From Cladochytrium replicatum (taxonomy: Eukaryota; Chytridiomycota; Chytridiomycetes; Cladochytriales; Cladochytriaceae): a stretch of 64,000 nucleotides of DNA. Below are positions 55,902 through 64,000 of the stretch, piece by piece (positions within the stretch are counted from its first letter, which is position 1; every line of letters starts with the position of its first letter). The translations under genes were made by a program, and so were the position numbers. The notes under the pieces are model-generated. The model saw nothing but the letters and a program-made list of their open reading frames with translations. It was not told where the DNA came from and made no database searches. The stretch is from NCBI GenBank assembly GCA_025526935.1, contig JAHLKD010000045.1, positions 124,001 through 188,000 on the forward strand. Direction: 5' to 3'.

Positions 55902-57410
55902 TCAGCAGCTTCCCCCCACCTCCCCTGCATTAATAATGTCTGGTATCACGTCTGTTTCGTCCGTCGCCGCCGTCACCTGTGCAATCACAGGTTGGTCACC
56001 AGGAAGAGGATAGACGACGATTTCATCATCAATGTCCTGGTTCTCAAAAGCGCCGATCCTTGCGGTATCCGCCACAGTTCTTTGTTGCAGAAATTGCCTG
56101 AAAGCGTCAATACCGCGTTCACGCTCATTGAATACAACTGAGATCGCAGTGATTACTTTTCCAGTTGCAAAGTTCAACAGCTTGTAACCTTGGTGTTCAT
56201 AGCCAAGGAGAGCGCAAACGCGAACCTTTGGGTCGAACTTTCGGCGTTTCTTTGCATCGACATGCGAGTATGCAGTGCAACCGAATGTTCGCAGATGTGA
56301 AAGGTCTGGCTTCTTTTCGTAAGCAATTTCAAACGGCGTTTTGCGGTTAGGGTTTGCGGATTTAGGGGATCGATTGTACAGGTAGTTTGCGCACATCAGT
56401 GCATCCCCTCCGTACTTCCCCAGGAGTCCTGATTCTGCCAGTATGGTCCGCGCTTTCTCTTCGAGCGTTCGATTATGACGTTCAGCAACGCCATTTTGCT
56501 GGTGAGCATCAGCCATGCTCGGTATGTGCTGAATTCCGTTATGCCGGAAATAAGCGTCGAGTGCTTTGAACTCTCCGCCTCCATCAGAGCAGAAGGTCTT
56601 CATTCCGCGACTGAAGGTGCTTTTCATAAGCTCGTTATACGACATAACGTGCTCCTTAGCGTCGCTCTTCTTGGGCATGAGGTAAAGAATCGAGAAACCG
56701 CCTTTTCGTTGACGAAGGGGTAACCCATACTCATAGCCTTCTCTTGTTCTCAGCTTGATGATCAGCAAATCACCGTCAACCACGTCCAGCGCGTGGTCTG
56801 GCTTTGGCGATGTGCGACTTGGGAAGGAAACCATTGTTGTTTTCCCCATGACACATGGTTCGCAGAACTCTTTTGAATCATCACCGCTGAGTTCAACCCC
56901 CGAGGCCAAACCGTTTGCGGGGCGTTTGACGTCTTCGAAACCAATGTGTCCCATCTGCACATGCCACTGCATCAGTGGATTTTCCAGGGTTGCCGTCTTT
57001 GTTTTTGGAATGGCAGCGGCTACTCCGCTTGTCTGCTTCGGCTGATCGAGGGTGTAGTACCCATCTTTTTTCGTTCCGACAGCAACAACACCATATCCAT
57101 GTTTACTGATGGCAACTTTCCCGTTGCCCATCTTGATCGAGAATCCCTTGGAGTCCAGCTGAGCCACGGAAAGTATGTGTCCGTCGACATCAGGTGAGTA
57201 TAACATCTCAATCTCAATGTCTCTCACTTGTCCTTTCCCATCAATGACCTTTATGGGTCGGATCCCTTTCCCTAGCACATGTAGGACGACGTCGCTGTCC
57301 TTGATTGCTGTTGAAAGGGTGAAGGAATTGTCGCCAAGATCAATGTAGTTGGTCAGCAAGTCTTTGCTGTCTGTGATGGAGTTGGAGCAGCCGGAGTCAA
57401 TCAATGTTTC
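55902..57410 (-). pseudogene. Copia protease-integrase region
   Basis: Same frame as Gag, directly after a UGA codon. Protease active site LIDSGCSNSIT (D-S-G) leads; then the integrase zinc finger (H in WHVQMGH, paired Cys in EFCEPC), and the catalytic Asp and Glu positions (DVVDGDLL, FCSDGGGEFKA, HQQNGVAERHNRTLEEKART). RSPKSANPNRKTPFEIAYEK and LRTFGCTAYSHVDAKKR are the usual copia block after the core. The frame ends at a stop at 55,902 just after the G-run shift. Confidence 0.9.
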
Positions 57411-58357
57411 TCAGTCCTTTGCGTGTTGTGCAATGTGTTGTCTTTCACTGCTCACGGTGAAGCACAACTTTGCTGTTCCGCCTTTAGCACTACCATTGCC
57501 GCTGCCACTGCGTTTCTTGCCGTTTCCTTTGGGGCCTTGCCCCTCCTTCCCTCCGCCAGGTGCCCAACAGTTTGCCTCGATGTGACCTTTGAGCCTGCAG
57601 TTGCGGCAATTGAGGTTTGCATGAGGGTTGTTTCCACGTCCATTTCTTCCTCCAACTTTGTAGGCTCCGGCCCCTCCAGATCCCTGGCTTCCGTTCTGAC
57701 TTGAAGAACTGGAACCGTTTCGATCTTTGAACTTTTGTTCCTGGTCCAATAATCGACCAATTACGCGTTCGTAGGTCAATAAAGTTGGGTCCATGGCTTC
57801 AAGAGTCAAGACCACGGGATCGAATTCAACAGGTAAGGACTGTAGGAGTTGGAGGATGTGATCCTCAGTGCTGATCTTCTTTCCAGCTGCATGAAGCTGC
57901 TGCACCAGCATCATCATGTCAGATATATGCTGCTGGAGGCTTGCACCTGATTGCATTCTGAGTTGGATAAATCGACGGTTGATTGAGGTACGTTGCGCTA
58001 GGCCCGTACGGATGTGGGCTGATTTGATCTTGTCCCATATCTCCTTTGCCGTCGTGGTTTCGTGAACGTAGATGAGCTGGTTGTCGGCCAGCTTCAGAAT
58101 CAATTTTGAACGAGTATCCAAAACTTTGGCGAATCAGTCAGCCTTCCGCTTTGCTCAAAGTACACAGCCTTCTCAGCTTTAGTTTCAGCCTCGTCACTGG
58201 CGACTTCGGTTTCTTTGGGTGGATACATCAGGTCTTTCGTAAGGTGATCATGCTGGCCCTTCATTTGAAAAAAGGCCTCGATTTTGATGCACCAGTTCTC
58301 AATGTCCACTCCACTGAACTTCGGAACTTCACGATAGATGTCATCAGATTCTGTCAT
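57411..58357 (-). pseudogene. Copia Gag, one frameshift
   Basis: ATG 58,357 (MTESDDIYREVPKFSGVD) begins the capsid domain (ENWCIKIEAFFQMKG). The frame shifts near 58,125 and continues as LDTRSKLILKLADNQLIYVH, ETTTAKEIWDKIKSAHIRTG and HILQLLQSLPVEFDPVV, with the zinc knuckle CRNCRLKGHIEANC (CX2CX4HX4C). It ends at UGA 57,413-57,411, after which the protease continues in the same frame. Confidence 0.85.
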
Positions 58358-58420
58358 CGTAGAAATGATTCAATTACACTGTTGGTGGGTGGGAAGATGG
58401 TCAACTTCTGTCTTGTCGAG

Positions 58421-58440
58421 CCAGGTATGGGCTCATAACC
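58421..58440 (-). other. Copia primer-binding site, half-tRNA-iMet type
   Basis: Directly after the 5' LTR the minus strand reads ggttatgagcccatacctgg. Its first twelve bases complement gggctcataacc, the anticodon arm of initiator tRNA-Met, not the tRNA 3' end. Drosophila copia is known to prime from such an internal, cleaved tRNA-iMet; the match here suggests the same mechanism. Confidence 0.75.
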
Positions 58441-58755
58441 TGTTGGAATGCAGGCTATGTGTACCTGTTGGTGGGTAAGCTCTTTACAATGAGCTCGAGA
58501 TCGTTTTAACGATACTGCAGACAGTGACCCAATGTAGAGTACCAATATTTTATTGATAGGGAAAAACTCGTACTTAAACAAGTGCGGGTGAAACAACCCT
58601 CCAACCTTACGTGAATCAAGGTTGGAACAATATACACGATAAGTAAACAAAAACGAAATAATGAATGTTCTAACTTTGTCTCGCCATGTAGTCAAAGTGA
58701 CACAACAGCTTTGCCTGAATACTCCGCCCATACTTCGCCTCGACCAATCCCAACA
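58441..58755 (-). repeat. Copia 5' LTR
   Basis: 315 bp, starting on the plus strand tgttggaatgcaggctatgt and ending cccaaca; the upstream LTR for this minus-strand element. It differs from the other LTR in a short block (accaatattttattg versus accgaagagttcattg) and about ten scattered bases. Confidence 0.93.
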
Positions 58756-58760
58756 TCCTG

Positions 58761-60675
58761 CAGAACAACCCTCGCCTGACTCGGTTTGTTTGGTCCAGTG
58801 TTGTTAAATACCTAGCTAGGAGGTATGATGTCAAATGTAACAGCACTTGATGGACCGTGGCGATATCCCAGAGAAGAGTGTAACTCCCTCTCAAGTTCCA
58901 GTGGACACTGGTTAGGGGTTCTATTCCCTCCTGGAGAGCCACCATTTCCCACACTATTCAACAGGTGTACCAAATACCTGTTATTAAATCTGCAATATTA
59001 TAATAATGTGAGTTGCTGGATGGATAACCCGAATTGGGGACTTTCGTAGCAAACAGGAACCAAAAGATCCATCTGTCCAGAACTTCCATGGTGGGCGGTA
59101 GCATGGATCCCCACAGTAGTTGTCTGAGTGCCAACGTCTTCTATCATTGCAATACAGGAGGTTCAATGTGCAACCAGACTCAAAGCGAAGACATGGGTGA
59201 ACAAGCTTGTGCAACTGGTGAGGCTCCACATTCAGCGCCCCCATCGCGCTTCGAAAGCACCTTGACGAAATGTACGCTCCAGCCGTTTCACGGATTAGCC
59301 ATACACGCAATGCCAGGTGTGCCTTGATGTGCTTCTGGGGGCCCGAATTGCCAGATGTGCATTGAAACCAGTTGACTGGTGCATTTCCCCATGGCAATAA
59401 CCAGATCGGTCCTGGAGTCCTTCCAGTCCTCCCTTGTCCCACCAAGTGGGGCAATGAACTTGCACATTCGCTCCACTTCTCACTGCTTTGACTGGTAGAC
59501 TTGCCAGTGACATTCTGCATGATTGTTCAAGTTGGTGTAGTGTGCAAGCATTGCCTAGATGTATTGCACAAACCAACAAATTCCCCCGTCAACTTGCTGA
59601 GTGTTAAAAACTAGCATATCAGACTGTTTGCTATATGGGTTATCTTTGGGTTGTCTTTTTTCTCTTTGACCTGAGAGTTTTTTTGTCAATCCCTCTTCAT
59701 TCTTATTTATGGACTTGTGTTTCATGTATTTATTTCCATGTTTGGCAGGTTCTGTGTGGAGTGATGGTGGCATTTAGTGGGGAATGTGGTGTGGCTTGGT
59801 CCTTTGAGTTGATGTGACCAATGTCTTTGACCACAGCATTCCCTGGTTGCCTGACCAGCTTGGGTGTAGTGTACAGCCTGTCTGAGTATTAGACATATAC
59901 ACACACCTGGGAGAACAGGTACTGGGCCAAGAGACGGAACCTGGAGCTGTTGTGCTAGCTACAGTACAGCTAAAAACGCCCTACCGCTGCCAGGAGAAGC
60001 CCTTGGTTTTAACACTGAGTGTCTGTGGTGACCAGAGAAGGAAGTGAGCTCTGGGCTCGCCGCACCTGGAATATGCACAAGTCAGATTAAGTTGGATTCA
60101 CAGCTATTGTAGGTGCTTATGTTGTCGGCATCCTTCAGCGCATTCTACACGGTTTTGGTGGTAGCCTTGATCTCGCGTTGTTTGAAAAGTTCCCAGACTA
60201 TTATTGTTGTGAATTGTGTTCTTGTGAGCAAACGAGACGTGTTTAAGAGAATTCAAAATGCGGAAAAATGAATGATGATGCAGTTGGTAGTATTGTTCTG
60301 CAACGATGGTGGGCTTTTGGGCCATCTGTGGATTATAATCAGGAGAAAGGAAGATCTTTGAAAAGAACTACAGCATACACTTTATCCAGCAAATTGCTTT
60401 TCCAATATCAATATTGCAATGTTCGCATCAACAGTTCATGTCACAACAGCAAAGCTCTCTTGTCCCCGGATCTAGCTGTGTTTCTTTGTAGAGTGTCTGC
60501 TAACTGCTGCAGCCCGTGAACAACCAGATCGTCCAAGGAAGCTTTAACACAGAAATATTAGGGGAAATTATGATCACTCTTTCTAAGAAAGTTATAGATA
60601 GTTTTAAGGTGGATGGTTTTATGCACTTTGAGCCACTGCGCCAGTCAGCTGAGGGGGACCGCGTCCACACGTGCA
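58761..60675. other. 1.9-kb gene-free stretch, partly CpG-depleted
   Basis: No protein domain or splice-consistent gene found on either strand. From about 59,600 to 60,000 CpG is almost absent (none at all in 59,641-59,880), unlike the rest of the window, and TG/CA are common. It may be an old repeat or DNA of separate origin. 60,600-60,675 leads into the transporter gene. Confidence 0.5.
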
Positions 60676-62570
60676 ATGGACCACTCTGAGCTGAGTTGGG
60701 CCATTTCACCAGCAAGATCCACTGAGAGAAAGCTACCATCAAGCGCCGATCGCATTTCACGCAAATCCCATCACACCCCCACATTTCCAAGCGTGTCCAG
60801 CCCCCACGATCGTCCTCCTCCACCATGCATCTCAACTTTCCCTGATCACAGAAGCCTCTCGAAAATAGACCCCAACACTCTCTTTGAATTCATAGATCGT
60901 GATCTTCATGTCGAAGAGGAGCCAATGAGACGGTCCGGATCCGTTGATTTCAACACCCCGTTGCTACATCCCTCGAGTTCTGCCTCGTCTCCCAGCAGAT
61001 GCTTAAACCGAACCGCCGTAATGGTGTGCGATCCAGCTGCACACCAATCCGAGTCCCCGGCGTTCCCTCCACCCCAGTTCCACACATACCATAAAGCAAA
61101 TGAGAAAGATCGGGAGTATGTTGAGGAATCAAGTGATGGCGTGAGGAAGAGAATCCCCGAACAGGTCTCGAGTGTCTGGAATCTGGTCGAATGGTGCGAG
61201 CTGGACTTTGTGCGGGGGCCGTTTGGGATGTTACGAAGGACGATCGAAGTGCTGGACTCTTCTGCGGGATGGATGATGGCGTACTTTTGCTTGAACCTCT
61301 CGATCACTATCTGTACGTTACACAGACAAAAATCAACTTTGTTCATCCAACTGGACTGAAAAAATATACTCTTTTTCAACTGATTGACGGATGGCGTGGT
61401 CAAAAGATAACAAGGTGATCCTGCAAATGTTCAAGTTCAAGTACCCCCGGCTCCTCACCGCCCTCCACGCCTTCTGCTCGGTCATCGGAGCGTACCTCAC
61501 CGTCTCCGTTTTCAAAATCGTCGACATCAACATATCGCACAACAAACCCGGGACCGCATCTGATCCCAAGCTCCCATTTTCGGTGGATCATGCCCGAGAT
61601 GGATCACCTTCGCGCGAAACTTTGAAGCAGAACGTGTTTGATGCACCGAGAAGACGAGTGGAGTGTGTGCAAGATCTGTTCGTGATGATGGCGTTCTCGG
61701 TGCTTTATACTGTCAACATCGCGACGTCGAACGTGTCGTTGAGCCTGGTGAGCTTGCCGTTCCACCAGATCGTACGGAGTACGAACCCGGCCATCACAGT
61801 CATTCTCGAGAAACTGATTTTTTCAAAGCGGCATTCGAACTTGACCTACTGCTCTCTTGCCATGGTATGTACATAAGATCACAGACTTTGTGAAAAATGA
61901 CGGCATGTCCAGGTGATCGCTGGTGTCGGTATGGCGACACTCGGGGAATACGATTTCAGTGCGCTTGGGTTCCTTCTGACTTGTCTTGGCGTGCTTCTTT
62001 CAGCACTCAAAGGGGTAGCAACCAACGTGTTGCTGGTCGGACGGCTGCGTCTGCACCCGATGGATCTCCTCATGCGCATGTCGAGCCTCGCGTGCCTACA
62101 GTGTCTTTTGATCGCCTATGTATCAGGCGAGTATGATCGGATGCTATCAAATGTATCCCGGCTGCGTAGGGCAGATTGGTCATCATTTACCAAACCGTCA
62201 ATGCTGACCGGCGAGGGTGCGGCATCTGCAGCCGGGTGGCTCACGATCGATGGACTTTTGCTCGCGTTGCTTGCGAACGGGGTGTTGGCGTTCTTTCTAA
62301 ACTATGTGTCGTTCACGGCGAACAAGAAGACGTCGGCGCTGAGCATGACGGTCGCGGGGAACGTAAAGCAGGCCCTGGGAATATTGTTGAGCATGTGGGT
62401 GTTTGGGTTCGTTGTGGACGTGCTGAACGGGGTTGGTAAGTGGGACTGTGGACGAGGCGATGCGAGTTATCTGATTAAGCGAATTTGTAGGAATATTGGT
62501 CACGCTTTTTGGAGGAGCGTGGTACAGCTCTATTGAGCTTGCGACCAAAGTGTCGAAACGTTATGGCTGA
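60676..62570 (+). CDS. Triose-phosphate / nucleotide-sugar transporter family (TPT, DMT superfamily)
   Basis: Multi-TM Golgi- or ER-type transporter. The ATG at 60,676 starts a long polar N-terminus (MDHSELSWAISPARS). GWMMAYFCLNLSITI begins TM1 and is joined across an intron to YNKVILQMFKFKYPRLLTAL, the family's N-K motif after TM1. Then HAFCSVIGAYLTVSVFKIV, LFVMMAFSVLYTVNIATSNV, SLSLVSLPFHQIVRSTNPAI with TVILEKLIFSKRHSNLTYCS, VIAGVGMATLGEYDFSALGF, KGVATNVLLVGRLRLHPMDL, LLALLANGVLAFFLNYVSFT, ANKKTSALSMTVAGNVKQAL, and a last exon LVTLFGGAWYSSIELATKVS ending TGA 62,568. The S-L-x-V-P-F-HQ-x-x-R-x-x-N-P and K-T-S-A-L-x-M-x-V-A-G-N-V-K blocks are diagnostic. The exact substrate is not inferable. 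Confidence 0.9.
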
Positions 62571-62803
62571 TCAACACAGTTCCTTAGTAAAGTTCCCACG
62601 CTCAGATCGTTTTGGTGGCGTAGTCCCCAACCCTTTTCTTCGCACCCAAGCCTCGTTTTAACCTGAGCTGCCACCCAAACCCACACCGAACCCAAAAAAA
62701 AACAGGTAAGCCTACTGCTGAAAAGGACGTCGATTCAACAGGTGCTGACGGTAGCTGGGCTGCGTACCATGCTTGCTTGGCTCTTGCAGATCCATCTCTC
62801 ATA

Positions 62804-63571
62804 ATGGCTGAAGAGGAACATCACGAGACCTTCGAGAACGTCGGAGCCGGAGCTTCGCTCACCTACCCTATGCAGGTAATTGACAAGACCGACATTTGAG
62901 ACGCATAGTGTGCAAGAGAGTTGCGGCATCTATAGCACGTTGATACTACCCGCGGCGATGTTTGGACTAGGATCTATTCTCGGAGGCAAATGATGATTTG
63001 TCGGTCACTAATAAGTATGTTGCAATTTTTATGATCTATTAGTGCTCTGGTCTACGCAAAAACGGCTTCGTTGTCATCAAGGGTCGTCCCTGCAAGATCG
63101 TCGACATGTCCACTTCCAAGACTGGAAAGCACGGTCACGCTAAGGTCCACTTGGTCGCCATCGACGTAAGTGGACGCTGTTCGGCATCGGAGCTATCATC
63201 CTAACTCCACTATCTCTTACTATCAAATGCTGCAGATTTTCAACGGCAAGAAGCTCGAAGTATGTACTTTCATTGATGCTATTTGAAAGTGTGCTCACAT
63301 CTCACTATAGGATATCTCCCCCTCTACCCACAACATGGACGTCCCCAACGTCAGCCGCATGGAATACCAGCTCCTCGACGTCACCGACGACGGCTTCCTC
63401 TCCCTTATGACTCAGGACGGTTCCACCAAGGACGACGTCAAGGTCCCTGAGGGTGAACTCGGCATTCAGATCTCGAAGGACTTCCACGACGGCAAGGACC
63501 TGATCGTCTCTGTCATCGCTGCCATGGGCGAAGAGGCCGCCATTTCCGTTAAGGAAGCCCCCAAGGCCTAA
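62804..63571 (+). CDS. Translation factor eIF5A
   Basis: Elongation/initiation factor that relieves ribosome stalls at poly-Pro. Four exons (62,804-62,875; 63,043-63,165; 63,236-63,259; 63,311-63,571) give 159 residues, the family size. [20 protein letters not shown] is followed by YPMQ and [20 protein letters not shown], then [20 protein letters not shown] with the hypusine-accepting Lys in KTGKHGH, then [20 protein letters not shown] and the OB-fold C-terminal domain ([20 protein letters not shown]). Codon use is markedly C-rich at third positions, as in highly expressed genes. A ctcttgcag acceptor 14-15 bases before the ATG suggests a 5' UTR intron. Gene symbol conventions differ among fungi (HYP2/ANB1 in yeast). 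Confidence 0.97.
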
Positions 63572-64000
63572 ACGGAGACAAACTTTCGCAATTTTTGTCT
63601 CCGCGTGCGCGTTACAAAATACGATTTCTCGACTCTCTGCTTCAACGTCTTTCGATACTATTGGTTTACTTGTTCCCCACCTACCTTCCTCTGGAGTTGT
63701 GAGCTGCTCTAGAAGTCGATTCGTTCATTATATATCACGGACACATTCAGCTTGCAACATTTGGTGTTATCAAGAAAAAAAGTTCTGGGACTCGGGGGTG
63801 TTGGGGTTTCAGTTGCTACTGGACGGGAGTAGGTTTTGCTTTACGAATTGCGTGCGAAACACAATGGAGGATCACCGTTTAGACTTTGTTTTGGACAAAT
63901 GTCACTTCTTTGCGTTTCCTTGTTGTGCCTTGTATTGTTTGTTATTCAAAACATGCCCCCCAATGGTTGTACGAGCCCAAAAAGCAAGTCCAAAGTCAGT
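63572..64000. other. eIF5A 3' flank, no gene seen
   Basis: T-rich 3' UTR and downstream DNA to the window edge; nothing else supported. Confidence 0.5.

Larger units (their letters stand above)
53637..58755 (-). mobile_element. Ty1/copia LTR retrotransposon, complete but mutated
   Basis: 5,119-bp element read on the minus strand. Two 315-bp direct LTRs flank it and it is bounded by a 5-bp target duplication TCCTG (53,632-53,636 and 58,756-58,760). The domain order is Gag with CCHC zinc knuckle, protease, integrase, reverse transcriptase, RNase H: integrase before RT defines copia (Pseudoviridae-type). A primer site follows the 5' LTR and a purine tract precedes the 3' LTR. The coding region is broken by several frameshifts and one in-frame UGA, so this copy cannot make a full polyprotein, although the LTRs still agree at roughly 95% of positions by eye. 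It is a fairly young, dead insertion. Confidence 0.95.

Noticed and set aside
55382-55930. Pro-rich ORF as an independent gene
   Set aside because: It is the integrase-RT linker of the copia element, separated from integrase only by a frameshift at a G-run.
1-64000. Bacterial-style operons, CRISPR arrays, tRNA or rRNA genes
   Set aside because: Genes are intron-containing and on mixed strands; no spaced direct-repeat array, tRNA cloverleaf or rRNA-like conserved block was recognised by eye.

Overview
The window is nuclear DNA of a flagellated fungus, most likely a chytrid (Chytridiomycota). The evidence is the mix of genes: outer-arm axonemal dynein subunits (DNAI1, DNAI2) and an intraflagellar transport protein (IFT46) sit beside typical fungal or general eukaryotic genes (PEX11, an ABCC transporter, a MADS-box factor, KRI1, TIM8, CNOT9, eIF5A). 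Genes have many short GT-AG introns (about 50-80 nt), close spacing, and no operon or Shine-Dalgarno features. I assign the phylum by inference; the genus cannot be read from sequence alone.

Layout. 1-10 kb is a flagellum-rich block: DNAI1 (minus, running off the left edge) and DNAI2 (plus) are divergent with only about 42 bp between predicted start codons. PEX11 follows, then a truncated amidohydrolase pseudogene abutting a second copy of the DNAI1 3' end, a GNAT acetyltransferase, and IFT46. 10-24 kb carries a four-TM orphan membrane protein, a broken and an intact member of a WW-rich repeat family with an F-box-like N-terminus, a Ser-rich single-TM protein, a 97-bp tandem repeat, a TMEM184/Ost-alpha-like protein, a second GNAT, and a secreted Tyr/Asp/Ser-rich protein with a six-Cys module.

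24.7-28.6 kb is a degenerate second copy of the DNAI1 and amidohydrolase segments, including a DNAI1::AstE/AspA chimera. After that come CNOT9 (28.7-29.9 kb), 2.4 kb without a recognisable gene but with a 110-bp tandem repeat, a full ABCC exporter (32.4-38.2 kb) and an SRF/Mcm1-like MADS factor (38.5-39.5 kb). 39.5-45.5 kb holds an unresolved spliced gene, a TPR fragment, an intact TIM8, a carboxypeptidase S pseudogene and a small single-TM protein.

46-52.8 kb holds KRI1, a DM13/cupredoxin-like surface protein, an ORF with an internal TAG, and WW-repeat debris. A Ty1/copia retrotransposon with 315-bp LTRs and a TCCTG target duplication occupies 53,637-58,755. A CpG-poor gene-free stretch follows. 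The right edge has a TPT/DMT-type sugar-phosphate transporter and eIF5A.

The main themes are (i) co-location of outer dynein arm and IFT genes with a candidate bidirectional promoter; (ii) mosaic segmental duplication that scattered pieces of DNAI1; (iii) a repeat-protein family with one intact and two decayed copies. All exon joins are read by eye from splice signals and reading-frame continuity; none is confirmed by transcripts.
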